Assembly (NCBI GenBank): GCA_015478945.1
Contig: JABUQX010032648.1
Span: 1-64,000 of the forward strand
From: Trachelipus rathkii
Taxonomy: Eukaryota; Arthropoda; Malacostraca; Isopoda; Trachelipodidae
Direction: 5' to 3'
DNA length: 64,000 nt
A program made the position numbers and the translations under genes. The notes beneath the pieces were generated by a model. The model saw only the letters and a program-made list of their open reading frames with translations. It did not search any database and was not told where the DNA came from. The first letter of the stretch is position 1. Every line of letters starts with the position of its first letter. Of the stretch, positions 9,485 to 21,954 are shown one piece after another.

Positions 9485-11960
9485 GTGGCTTTCGAAGAGC
9501 CGGATATTTTGCTCGACATTTAGCTACTACTTGCAGTAGGTATTGCCGCTGTTTTCATTCATTTTGGTTAACGCATTAAAATTTTTTTAATAATTTACAC
9601 TCTTTCAGCTGTACGTTTGACAAATCCGAAGCCATTCACTAAATTTTTTCGCTTCTTAAATAATCTTTTTTTATCACACACCCATGCTGGATTAATAGCA
9701 ATAATTCCGTATCATATTTTAATCTCTTAAAAAATTCCTCCTTGAGGTACATAAAATGGTCTATATCTTTGTCTGATAAGTCATTCATTTTCTTGTAGTG
9801 AATGTTGATAGTTGCACATTACTGTAGTAATTCTTTCTTTTTACGCATTATTGCACGGCAGTGTCAAACAGAAAAAACAACATGTTTAGAACTAAGGTCA
9901 GGTATAAATGGGTTTAATCATTTTTAAAAGGCTGTAATCTGCCTCTCCTTATCGATTCTTATACTCCCTAACGATATCAATAATTGTAGGTATGGTTGGA
10001 GCTAAAGCTCGGTTTGGGGTGTCAACAACGCTTTCACATAGATATATAAATAAGCAAATGTCTTCAGAATGCCTTTTCTTTCTAAATTTGTAATTTTTAA
10101 ATTGATCTTTAAACAGATATATTTTTAAGAGAATAAATTTCTTTTGCCATCCACCTAGCATGGTGGAAAGCTCCCGGAATGGAAAAACAAATGTCCTTTG
10201 ATGGAAGACGTCCCAAAACATCAAGCAGTTTTAATCAATTTTTTTATAATCATCTCTAGTTGTTTAATTCTTAATTGCTTTAAAAGGTATTTCAGAATTT
10301 ATTGTTTCAGGCAATTAGTATTGTATTTCTTTATTTTATCTTCAATCCAGATTTGTATTTTTGATTGGTTTATGTTAGACCATTCATTTGAAATTTTTTA
10401 AAATTATCTGGTTGAGGACCAGTTGCATTCAAAAACTGATCTCAACACTATTTTCAAAATGTGGTGGCGACATGGTTAGATACAACAGTTTTTCCCCATT
10501 AACTGTTCGATTATAAGAACACAAGCACCTTAAATAGGCCAGTATTTGCTACAGTAGTATCAACACATATTGCTTGAATTTTGTTAAGTGCTCCTCACTG
10601 TTCAACTGCTGCAAATACAGCTTTTGCCACAGTATTCTGCACTATTGTCTAGTTGTGGAACTCCTATTAACTGTTCTTTATCTCCAAGCTGACAAATGCT
10701 ATTCTTTTAACATTTTCTTTACATCAATATCTATAAAGTTTCCATCTCCAGATGGACAACAGCTCTTCTAATTTGAAAATTATAATCTATTTTGAATAAG
10801 TTTTGTTCTTTCTTTTCGAAATTTCTTCCTGCGTATTCGAATTACACTTCTTACGATAAATTGCTGTGGGTCATGTCCTATAAATTCGCCTGTTGCTGAT
10901 ATGTATTCGAAAAGCAGTCTTATCTGATATAGCAACTATCTAATAATAATGATATTTTTATTAATAATTCTTAGTTCTTGTATATAATTTTCTTTTCTTT
11001 TCTAACAATTAATCCTCTTTCTGTGTCCTTATGTCTACTACCGTCTGTGCATTGAAATATTATCCTCAAATCTTCTACATCTGATGGCTGGGAGCCAAGG
11101 ATTCAACCTTCGACATTTAAAAATAAAACTAACCAATATTTAGCATGTACCTACAGTAAAGAGTAATGAAGGTTATTCATCCTGTCATAATGTAGATATT
11201 AACTTCCTTGTTACAATCTAGTGTACTTAATATTAAAAAAAAAATTAAAATAAAATATAATAAATAATACAATAGTAATGTTCACTTAGGCCACATCAGA
11301 AAAAGATATACTTTCATAATGTAATATGTTTTTTTTTTTTTTTTTTTTTTTTTTTATTTTCCATTTATGATCTAACTTTTTTTACTGATTTTTGCATTTA
11401 CCTGTAGAGTCTAATGATTGCTTCATAATATTATTTCATAATATTACTTCAGTTGTACTGAAAGATGCTAATATTACTTAATGCAACAAGTAAAAATTAA
11501 ATATATAAAAAAGGAAAATATTAATAAACTATAATACAACAACTGTAATAATACTAATAATAATGAAAAAAATAAAATAACTAACCCACATTTTTTTTTA
11601 GATTTTGTTACTCTTGCCACTCAGATGCATGTCTTTTTTCTCGTCACTCTTCTATTTTGAGAATTAAACATCAACGCCTCCCATGAAACATGGGGCCTTT
11701 TCTCTTTTGTTGAAGTCACAAACGCCCTGTCTTCTCTTGTTTTTGAAGGTGCAACATCCTGATGGGAATGTCAAACAGGTCATCAAGGTGGCTTTAAAAC
11801 TCCTCCTCCCAATAACTTGAGCTGCGTTAGCAGTTCTAGTAGAATTTTTTGTAGTTTTCTCCACTCATTATAAATTTTCTCAAGTTTCGCAATACAATCT
11901 TTTTAAGTGTTTTGTTTGTACCCTTGCTTTCTCCCCAAATTAAAACTTTCCGTATTGTTA
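9485..11960 (-). pseudogene. Relic of a repetitive transposase-like family
   Basis: Read on the minus strand in broken frames, a series of segments appears in the right order for a protein family I recall as numerous 'uncharacterized' copies in arthropod and cnidarian genomes. The N-terminal part (about 11990-11650) has LFDI and KREKAPCFMGGVD, like the family's 'LFD.AH' and 'QR..GR.G.M.GVD'. The middle (about 10960-10470) has a variant of the 'FDTT.SNTG' box (DTTVANTG) and a decayed 'CRHHIFE' box. The end (10224-9485) has HFMYLKEE (family 'HLWYLSEE'), RTAER and a decayed 'QYLLQVV'. The copy number and conserved Asp and His boxes suggest a transposase-like protein, but that is inference. An AT-rich block with poly-T (about 11000-11640) interrupts the relic. 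Confidence 0.55.
11329..11355 (-). repeat. Poly-T run (poly-A on minus)
   Basis: About 27 consecutive T. It lies inside the interrupted transposase-like relic, so it may mark the tail of a small retroposed insertion. Confidence 0.7.
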
Positions 11961-11989
11961 GTCTTGCGGCTTCCTTTTGTATTTACTTT

Positions 11990-13500
11990 ACTTGACGTAT
12001 AGTGTAAAATAACTACGCAAAACTTAACAATTTGATGGTAATTTACATACCAAGATTTGATGAGTCCATGTGAGCCAATTAAATAAATATTTCTTTCTGC
12101 CTTTGTTCATTTTCTCTTGAGAATTGTGTGTATTAAGATGGAAGAGGAACCATAAAAAAAATTAAACTCAACTAACATCACAAAGTGCAAAGTAATATTA
12201 AATAATAGGTTAATACTCTACTTAATGGAACCAAGCTCAAAAGATCAATTGGTAGGGAATCTTATTTTCAGAGTATTTGCATTCCGAAATAAATTTATTA
12301 ATAAATAGTAAACTTGGTAACAAAATGAACATGAGTATAATATATAAAGAGAGGAAAAAATAGACAAAATAAAGTAGTTAATAATAATAAACTGTAACAA
12401 AATGAACATGAACATGATTAATAAATAGAAATTAAAAATAACACATAATAATATAATAATAATAATATACTAATGAATTCATAATATCATATAATATAAA
12501 ATAATAATTAATAATAAATAATCTTTTAATAAAATAAGATTAAAAAAAATTATTATAATAATAATAATATTAATTAATAACTAATAATAGTTATTAGCAT
12601 CTGCAGTGGAAAAAGCAGTGGAATAATTTAAAATTACTAATGGGTAATACGATTTAGAAATTTAAATGAAAACTTAAATGCTTTTTTGAGTACCAAAACA
12701 CATAATCTTAAATTACACGTATTATAATTTTTATTAGAGTTTATATATACATGGGTTGTCTTAAGAGAAAAGGTGGCCACTTATATACGGGTAATTATGA
12801 AATTAGATCATAATACTTTCTTACTTGCATTCTGATACGCTTCGTTACGTGAGTATTAGCCATAGAGCCAACTATAGAGATGGGAATACGATATGCGACA
12901 CAGATTCTTATAAGAAAGCGATTGCATATCTTTTATTCAGAGACATTATTAGTAACAACAGATACAAAGAAATTTATCTCATAAAAATTATAATTATCTT
13001 CCTACGTCTACATATGACTGAAAATTCATCCTCGATCGCATGAGCAGAAAAAAAATTATCGCAATTTTTCATTTTAAAAGCCAAAAAAAGATTGTTTTGA
13101 ATTTCGACATTGCTGAGCTCAAATTTGAAAAAATCAAAAAAGTACTTCATGACTTTTGTAGATAATGGGTCCATCTATGCATATTTGAAGTTTGAAATTT
13201 CGAAAAAAAATTGTAAAAGTTGAAGCGAAAAACATTCAAAAACGTATTTTTTTGAAAACAGGAAAACACTGAAAAATAATTACTACAAATACAGAAAAAC
13301 ACCCGAAAACGACGTTTTAGAGGTCAGAAAAAACTACAGTCTGCTTCTTTTCCAATCAAAATTGGCTGAAAATTAAGAAATTAATGTCCATTTTTAGGTG
13401 GGGGTTAAAATGGGGTGTTGCTGCCTCCAATATTGAACCCAGCCCTTTAATTAAAAAGATCTATTAAATATTAATTTATATATGAAATAAAGTAACAAAA
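11990..13500. other. AT-rich noncoding, ATA/TAA-rich
   Basis: A degenerate TAA-rich patch lies at 12440-12600. The remainder is AT-rich without a convincing frame. Short open frames at 12825-13043 (plus) and 12974-13174 (minus) overlap on opposite strands and match nothing. Confidence 0.5.
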
Positions 13501-13511
13501 AGTGGTCGGAA

Positions 13512-13890
13512 ACATTAAAGATGCACAAAGAAAAAGAGTGTCCCATTCTTTGTGCACAACACTGCGAATGGAGTGTTCAGAAGCGAAGTATCTATTGTAA
13601 TATCCTTAACGATTGAGAGTGATGCAACAGGTCGAAAGCTAAAACGAAAACGGAGAGACTTAGTGAGAGTATGAGTGTTGACACGTCGAAAAGAAATAAG
13701 CTCCACCTTTTCAAAGAGAACTATATGGCAGCAGGAACCACCCCAGATATGTGATGCATACTCTATATAAGAGCAAACAACACCCCTACAAAGAGCAAAC
13801 AACAGCGGTAACGTGGAGAAATCTGAAGGCTCCTCAGAGCATACAACCTCTTAGACACTTGCTTAGAAAGAGAAGTAATGTGATTGGATG
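13512..13890 (-). pseudogene. LINE reverse-transcriptase C-terminal fragment
   Basis: The minus strand reads YIEYASHIWGGS (about 13740-13775), preceded by a decayed KRLYALRSL phrase and followed by segments resembling 'L..VE..FRLI' and 'FRP.VASLSIV'. This order (thumb region '..RP.MEYASHVWGGS', then 'RR.VASLSIFYRYF') is typical of the region after the catalytic palm in non-LTR retrotransposon proteins. Only about 125 codons remain and frames shift near 13800. It lies about 680 bp 3' of the channel exon on the same strand, probably an unrelated insertion. Confidence 0.65.
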
Positions 13891-14489
13891 TCCTCTGTAT
13901 GCCACATGTGAACGCACACCATCTGGGCTAATAACCCCAAACAGGGATTTTAATAATAGTTATCACGTATTATTAGTATTCAAAAGCTTAAGACCATTAA
14001 TTATTTTCAGTGCAAGTTATTTCTTTTCCTTATGTGTTCATCATCTTTAAAACATCAAAATTCAAATATTATATTTAAAATGAATTTGAAGTTACTGTTT
14101 AGTTATTCCTATATATGTTTTTATTACATTCACCAACAGTATAAAATAATAGAAAGAATAGTTTATTTAACGAATTGAAAGGGTCATTATATATTACTAA
14201 TCATCTGGTCAGTTTTTTAGAACATTATAAGCTGTAGTGCATAAATGTTAATTTTGAAATGTAAGTTTCTGTTCAAATAATCAAGAATATTATTATAAAA
14301 TATCGTAAATTAAATTTATTTTCTTTTAATGGACCTTATAATCAAATACTCTCTGATATTAAAATAACTGAAACATGAATCTATTGAAGATCTTGATTCT
14401 TAAAATTAAAATTAATTTTCAGGTATTTGCAAAAAAAGAAAAACATAAGACACAAGTTTATTATTGTTTGAAAAACAAACAGTACTTAA

Positions 14490-14495
14490 TTTATT
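14490..14495 (-). terminator. Candidate polyadenylation signal AATAAA
   Basis: On the minus strand AATAAA lies about 77 bases after the stop codon of the channel exon, a usual distance for the end of a short 3' UTR. The motif is common in AT-rich DNA, so support comes from its position. Confidence 0.4.
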
Positions 14496-14571
14496 AAAGG
14501 TGTTGGACTAATTTAAACATTCACACCTTCATTAGCTTCATACTTTACTGGCTAAATAATATATCTTAAAT

Positions 14572-14889
14572 TCATTGTAGGATGATACTCCAGTAAATGG
14601 TATTGAATAAAACAAAGATACTCAACATAGTAATACGGGAGATTAGAGTTAGTCTCCCTACTAATATTTTGACTTTCAATTTATTGGATTTTAGATCGAT
14701 TCCTCTTATTTTTGCACTTCCTTTAAGCAGTAGAGTCCAAGCTTTCTTCCTCTCATCTTCATCCGAGTTGTAGGCAACTATGTCGATTAGAACGTGAAAA
14801 ACAATTATTAAGAAGATCGCTGAGGTACAAAATAAAAGCCAAATATCAACTGCTTTAAGATACGATGTTTTTGGAAGGAAAGACGAGAC
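14572..14889 (-). CDS. Terminal exon of a Cys-loop ligand-gated ion channel
   Basis: This exon encodes the last 105 residues of a pentameric ligand-gated channel subunit in the plasma membrane. It opens after a 3' splice site (TTTTATTTCAG, AG at 14890-14891) and begins in phase 0 with VSSF. LPKTSYLKAVDIW follows, the M2-M3 loop and start of M3 seen in GABA-, glutamate- and histamine-gated chloride channel subunits. M3 spans about residues 10-38. A short charged loop of about 47 residues (NSDEDERKKAW, then Lys-rich) leads to M4, residues 86-104 (ITMLSIFVLFNTIYW), and a TGA stop. No stop or frameshift interrupts it, unlike all other recognisable coding stretches here, and families of this type have an intron near this point. 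The loop is shorter than in many insect GluCl or RDL subunits. Ligand and subtype cannot be told. Earlier exons (ligand-binding domain, M1, M2) should lie at higher coordinates; none was recognised. Confidence 0.85.
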   Translation of the reverse strand, partial: VSSFLPKTSYLKAVDIWLLFCTSAIFLIIVFHVLIDIVAYNSDEDERKKAWTLLLKGSAKIRGIDLKSNKLKVKILVGRLTLISRITMLSIFVLFNTIYWSIILQ

Positions 14890-14900
14890 CTGAAATAAAA
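14890..14900 (-). promoter_or_regulatory. 3' splice site of the channel exon
   Basis: On the minus strand the intron ends TTTTATTTCAG directly before the first codon of the exon. The T-rich stretch and CAG match the acceptor consensus and decide the exon start. Confidence 0.75.
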
Positions 14901-16096
14901 CAAAAAGTTATTTAGAAAATTGATAATTAGTTAGAAACAAGCAGCTGACAGTTTTAAAGTTTAATAAAATATTTTCCCTCCTTTCTTTCCTTTTTTTTTA
15001 TTTTTTTGCTTATTTTAAAATTATTTAAAAATTGTTTCTTATTCTAAAGTTTCAAACTCTTTAAACTATTTATTTACTATTAAGTTAACAATTCTTATTT
15101 TATTGTCATTTACTAAATTATGTGCTCATCATATTTAAAAAAAAGTTGCTTATTTTTAGTAAATTAAAATTAAATATACTAACTAGAAACGAATTTATTG
15201 CGGCAAATTTGGATTAACATATATTTTAATCCTGCCGAAAATCCAATATAATTAAGATTTTATTTAAATAAAAAAAAGACTTTGTTAACACTTTTATTTA
15301 AATTTGATAAATATTTAAAATTTAAAAAATATAAAATTTGATAATTTGATAAAAAAAATTGAAACTTGAAAATGAAGCATTGAAATATTTAGTTAACCTG
15401 CTTTTTCATTTTATTTTGCTTATTTTTGATGACAATTAAAAATCAAATTAATATTGCAATTGACCGTTTTATTTTTAATAATAATTTTCCAACAATTTAT
15501 CAAACAAAAGCGAATTTATACGTTAATGTTATTTATCAATATATTTCATTAAACTTATACAAAAAGGAAAATGATATAAATGGAGTTTTTTTTTTAAAAA
15601 AACGAAAGAAAAATTGACACATTCGCTCTCTGTGAACGCAATTCGCAGACTGTCATAAAATTTAAGAACAATTTTCAACTCTTGTTTTTTGTGCGTTTTT
15701 TTTATAAGCTGGGAAATCAAATTAACATCTGTTTAGGTAAACAAGAAGAAGTCTAAAAAAAATATTTCACTGTTACTGGAGAGTTATTATAAATCCGTTC
15801 GTAACTTTTTTGATTCAATGTTTAATTAGGAATAAGTGATAGAATAAAACAATAGTCAAAAAACTGTCAAAGCAGCAAATTGACTTTTATTGTTGACTCC
15901 TGACGGGTTCATGATAGAGAAAGAATTGAAACATTTTAGTAAGTTGTTCTATAGCTCGCAGATTTTATACTGTTGCGATGGAAATAGGAGATACAAATTC
16001 CATGAGGTGCTGAGTTCAGAAAAATTTTATGAAATCTATTCAAAGAACAAAATCCCCTTAAGTAATTTGTAATTCGTGCTCACTAGATGCTTGACG

Positions 16097-16145
16097 ATTA
16101 CTTAAGGAAACCTTAAACCTTAAACCTTAAATTACTTAAGGAAAC
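16097..16145. repeat. Short AACCTTAA-type tandem repeat
   Basis: Three to four copies of AAACCTT are framed by two copies of ATTACTTAAGGAAACC. The outer copies are about 45 bp apart. This looks like a small local expansion. Confidence 0.6.
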
Positions 16146-16394
16146 CAGTTCGTAAAAAAATTAATCTAATATGAACATTGAAAAGGCCCTTTTCCCTAAA
16201 TAGGGTGAAAATGGGAAGGAGGGAGATTAAACTACAACTACTCTGAAAAAGAAATTGGGGGTGAATTAAAAATTATTTGCATAAGCTCAACACGGCCTTT
16301 AAACCATAGCACTCACTGTCAGAATTAAAGAAAAAACATTATGAAGGAAGAGAGTCACATTTCCGCTCCTCTTGCAACAAAAAAAAATCAAGAG

Positions 16395-16445
16395 AGACCC
16401 TTCTGGAGCACAGTCCTTCTTCAGAAGGACTCTAAGCCTTTTGGT
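16395..16445 (-). other. Transposon-tail-like stem-loop motif
   Basis: On the minus strand, CCTTCTGAAGAAGGACTGTG is followed by CTCCAGAAGGGTCTCTC. CTGAAGAAGG plus a short stem and (C)GAAAGG is a layout often found near retroelement 3' ends and is comparable with 861-906 and 1252-1300. The flanking sequence could be a decayed LINE tail. Confidence 0.25.
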
Positions 16446-19400
16446 AAGTTTCTGTTTGTAGAATGGAAGCAATCAAAAATATTTATGATTTACTCTATCT
16501 ACATCTCCCATAATACCCGGTTGCTTTTAGACGTTCTTGTAAAGCAGGCAGGCTATCGGATAGCAGAGCAAAATTATGGGAGAGGTAAAATGGATAAACC
16601 TGCGAGCAAATAACTTTTGAGCTAGAGCTCTGTCTTTATATACTACTGAAAAAAACATATACTATTGCTTACATTTGTGGCTAGATAGTCAAATAATATC
16701 AAAAAGACTATTAGTTCATCATAGTTAATATTCGGCAAATTAGTATATTAATCCTAAATAGATGAGTAATGAGTTTGTACTTGTTTACATTGAATCTTTT
16801 GCTTTTTAGTTTGAGTACTTATAGAGGGTTATAGGTTCTCACTTTTATATAAGCAGACATTTATTCATACTGATATAGACATTGCGCTCTATAAATATAT
16901 TAGATATTTGAGACTCTTGTCGTGTTGGAAGTGATACAACTTATAATTGTGTATCAAGTATATATGTTTGATTTGTGTAGTCTTTGAAGGGATATGTAGA
17001 AAAGTATAGCTCAGTAATCTGTGGTACGTCTAATAGCATCCATTCATACTTTTGTGCTCAGATAGTTTCTCGAGTATTCATAACTCTTATCCGATGATCC
17101 TCCTAATACTTCCATTACTTGTTCTTACTTAAGATTCTCGATATGTGACGAAGTCACCTTTCATATTGATCACGGACTCAGTCAACTACTATACTAATAG
17201 ACATCATACATCACCCATATTATTATAATATAATTAATATAATAATTATATATATATTATATAGTAAATTTACTATATTATAAAATTAATTATGTTATAT
17301 ATTAGTATATATATATATAATATAATATAATAAAAATATTAGATATACATATATTATATTATATACTAATTTTATAGCTCTAAGTAATACTTTATATAAA
17401 TGATTATTATTCATAATTATATAATATTATTCACCTGTCTATTCCCAAGATATTTATATTTAAATATGATAGTCTATACAAGCATCTTAATATCAGATTA
17501 AAGAAATGATTGACAGGTATAACATAAAGATTATAATAAGTCGATATATCTCATCATATTTATAGGTGGATAGAACATAGCATTCTATCATCCTTAATAA
17601 TACTCATAATAATTTGTGTGAGAATTTGATACGAATGTTACCTCTAATGTGAAAAGGAAAGGATACGTTTTATAGATATGTGTCAAAATAAAGAAATTTC
17701 CTAGCTGTATATAAGATTGCTTTAAAAAGGAAGTTCTTGTATAATATATCTTTTTAAAAAAGGGCATCCTAGCTGAGTGTATTTCGATATTGAGATATAT
17801 GGCGAATAGAATAAGGGTAGAGTACGCGAATATTTAATATTCTAGTCTTGTGTGATATAATGTATACTCTGTCTCCAAGATGTAATGTGCTGTGTTATTA
17901 GCAGAAACTTTATCTCGAATCCACGACATTCTCTTCCTCAGCATCGTCGTGTTTGAAGTAAATGAGCCTTATATTTAGTAAGCTCATATCTAAAGGTTTC
18001 TCTTATTTTTAGAGATAAAAGTATAAAAGTATAAATATTTAGGTCGTAGTTCATAACTCATATTTATTTATGTTCGTAAAAAATTATGTACTACGCGCAA
18101 TTTCATCTATTCTCTATTATATAATTATAATAATTAAAATTATATTGTAGTTTATTTCTGCTCTTTTTTAGTAATACCCTCAAAGCAAACATATAACTCC
18201 TCTCACTCTCTCTCTAACAATGGAAACTGGTCTTCTGAATGAAAGAATACGACATTCTCGTTGTATTTTATTACATATTTATATTTTTTTTATAAATAAT
18301 TTAGAGAATTGTTCATAATTACATATATATGGATAGTTAAATATATATATTAAATGATATTATTTTATGAAGTTTGCTAATTTCAAAACCGACAAATTTT
18401 CTTGCATAATAGTGATTAGTGCTATTTTATTAGGTTTTATTGTTATCAATGTGATTGAGCAAAACTTTTAAAAGGTTATAAAAGATAGATAAGTGTGTTT
18501 ATGTATGTGTTTATTCAAAATTACAAGCTTAATTAGTCTCAAAAAGAAAGAGCGTTTGGAATTATATATATTGGATGAGAATATAATAAGCTCAATATAC
18601 TCATAAAATAGATGCTAATACTAAGTTAGAGAAGAAATAAAACATAGAGTTATAATAAGATGTAAGCATGTTTTTGGCCGATACTAATGTGATAGTGATA
18701 ATGATGATATAATGATATGACAGATATTCTTTAATGACTATCCTAAATGGAGAAATATATAGTGTTAAACATATCTTATATCATGAGGAAGCGCGGAGTA
18801 AGTTTTATAAATGAAAGTTAGAGAAATTATTTCATATATAATATTAATATTAATAGTATTATATAAAGATGATGTTTTTGCTTTTATTATAATGAAAAAC
18901 TGCAATATATAGAGTGAGAATATTATCAAAGATTGTGATTCAAGTAGAGATGCAAGAGAGTAACACATTCGAATACAAATAGTACTGCGCTGGCGTTAGA
19001 TTACACGCACATGAGTCTTACTAAATTGACGTCTAAAATATTATATAGATAGTGTGCAAGTGGATACAAGGACTTTCATATCAAAGTCGCGTAGATAAAT
19101 AATTTAGTAGGTGATGAGCTATTGTATATTTGTAGTAGGTTATCAATGTATGATATATAGTGATATAGTTGAGTAGAAACGTGAAGAATTATATGGTACT
19201 ATATTGACGAAATTTATCATGAATAATATTGATGCAAGAAGTTGTAGGGAGACTTGATGATTAGAATGGCACTTGATTATATATATAGAAGAGTGATGTA
19301 TATATTCTTCTATTTATAGAGTGCGTAGCAAAGTAAAGAAGTAAGGTATAGAGAAGGGCACGTCACGAAAGATCAATTAGAAATATTAAAAAATTAGACA

Positions 19401-21914
19401 ATTTAACATCTTATAATTTGAATAATTTTTTGATATTGATTTGGATATATATTTTTTTGTAACGATCAGAATAATAAAGTTAATAGATCGTTAACTCTGA
19501 TAGGAGCGAATTTGTGATAAGATATCTAGCGTATTATATTATATACTAAGATAGTATATATAGTGTGTGTGAATCGAATATATCTTTAGCAATTATGAAA
19601 ACATATGATCTGGGAAAATGAGAGTGAGAGCTTATATTGTATAACAGAAATAAATTGTATTGTAGATTTAAAGATTATTGAACTTCTAATGATTAGGATT
19701 AAATAGTGAATGCTTCTATTATGACATAGTGTGTGATATTGATAGTGTGATTTGATATTGTATGTAAGAAATACTTGAATTGAATAAATAATAGTGTCTC
19801 TAGATATAATAGTATAAGAAGCAGTGTAGTGCAGTAATTTCATACTCATAAATTAATATAGGTTGTGAAATTTAGATAATTGATATCATAATGTTTAATT
19901 TATATTTACGGGAGTGAGACAGGATGGGTCTAGTTGATGGGCTCTTTGTTACACATATGTATATATAGACTAGTATTTTGATGAATAAAGAATTATTATA
20001 GAGGTCGGGTGGTTTACTATATATAGGTGAGGAATTAGTTAGTTAAATGTATGTATGAGATTGAGAAAGAGAGTTATATAAGTTATGCCTCCACCCATTA
20101 ATATGCGGTTAATGGTTTGTCTATGTTATCGTAATTATGAATGTGAAGTTGATAGAGTAGATTTATGAGTAGTAAGGGATAATTTGTACAGAGTGTTAAA
20201 AGAGAGGTTTAAAAGTAACGTAGATAAAGAGTATAAAGTTAATAGTTGTGATGAGGGATCAGTGCTTCGGTTGTGAGTATCAATGTTTGAGATGGTAGAG
20301 GCATAACTGGTAACTAATGAGTGTCGGGTTTAAATTATGTAGAATAATTTATATATGTATTATACGGATGATTGCTCTTCGTGAGAGTGTGATAAGTAGT
20401 AATTTTTGATAATTGTAGGATAGTATAGTTCGCATATTTAATTAATTCGATATTAGATAGTATGGATCAGCTAAGGGACTAACAATGACACATATTAAAA
20501 ACAGAATATCATTTGTACATTGCTATAGAAAAAAGTAAGTTAATTTAAATATTTGATCTTAGGTTAAGTAATATAAGGAAGCATATATTAGGTATAAATG
20601 AGTTTATTAAAAGATGACGGTTACATAGATGGTAAAAATCTGTATCTCGCGTGTTAAAGTATGAGTAGAGAATATGATAAAAACGCCTAAATATTAACGG
20701 CATAGTTGTTGGTGTGTCGTGTAATTATATGGTATAGTATATTAATATAATATATAATTTATATATATTATAAGTCATATTGAATATTTGGATAAACTTT
20801 GTGAATCACATATATTAAATTATTAGTAATAATTATTTTTATATATTAATATTAGTAGTTTATTTTTATATATACAGGGGTGTGCACCGTCCCCAGTAGA
20901 CATATGTTATTTTTAGTGTATTAATATACACAAAATTACTACATCATTTTGGTATAATGAATATAAATTATATGTTATCTTTCTCATACACACATATGAT
21001 TAATATATATATATATATTATATTTTATTTATATATATATATTTATAGGATAATAATTATTAAGTATATTATTTTATATAGTTATAATATTATAGTAGGT
21101 TAATATAAAGTTATTTGGCTTAGTCTGATATTATTATAATAAATGTTATAATATTAATATATATATCATATATACAACTATAATATATATAGGATAGGTA
21201 GATATGTTTATATCAATTCTATAATATAAAGTTATAGGAGTAGTTATATTTATTAGTATACTATAGTTATATAATATAATACATATTATTAAAATATATG
21301 TAGTAATTATTAATTATTACTGCTGTGATATAGTATATATAATATCCTTTTATTAATTTAGGTATGTAATATTATGTATATATATATAGTATTATATTAA
21401 TATATATATAGTATATCATATATGTATTAGTAATTAATATATAAGTAGTAATGTTATTATATAGAGTATATAATAATTAATATTATATAGTTAAATAGAT
21501 ATATTATATATAATATATTTGATATATTATATTATTAATCTTTATATATTTAGTTATATTTATTATCTAACAATAGATTTATTAGAATAAAACGTTTTTT
21601 TTATTACTACTAGTGCTCACTCTCTCTCTTGTCAATTTGCTATGTTTTTTCGATGTTTATATATACAAATATTTTTGGTCGAAAACAGTTTTAGTGTTCC
21701 CAGTTCATATATGTTGTTCCCAATTGGTTGAATCGCTGTTCTCTTTGCCCTCTGGTAATGTTGAATTGGGAAAAATATTCACCAAGTTAAGTTCAGTTAT
21801 ATAAATTTGAGTGACGAATCCTTGAATGCAGTATATATATTTAAATCGCATTAGCTACTTCGTAGGTAATTTGCTTTGCCTAGTTATAGTGTGTGAATTC
21901 TCTGCTTAACCCTT

Positions 21915-21952
21915 GTTCCTCTCTCTCTCTCTCTCTCTCTACTCTCTTTCGT
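21915..21952. repeat. CT microsatellite
   Basis: (CT)n tract within AT-rich sequence. Confidence 0.85.
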
Positions 21953-21954
21953 AT

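Larger units (their letters stand above)
14901..21600. other. AT-rich noncoding, likely intron plus repeats
   Basis: If the channel gene continues upstream, this is intron sequence. I searched the minus strand for the M1/M2 and Cys-loop segments and found none. From about 16650 the sequence is very AT-rich with many GAG/ATA stretches. Open frames such as 15890-16072, 16341-16613 and 19586-19849 have no recognisable content. Confidence 0.45.

Noticed and set aside
13751..14050. 99-codon plus-strand frame
   Set aside because: It overlaps the minus-strand LINE fragment, which has recognisable motifs; the plus frame is an antisense shadow.
16341..16613. 90-codon frame as a gene
   Set aside because: No recognisable domain, and it overlaps a transposon-tail-like motif on the opposite strand.
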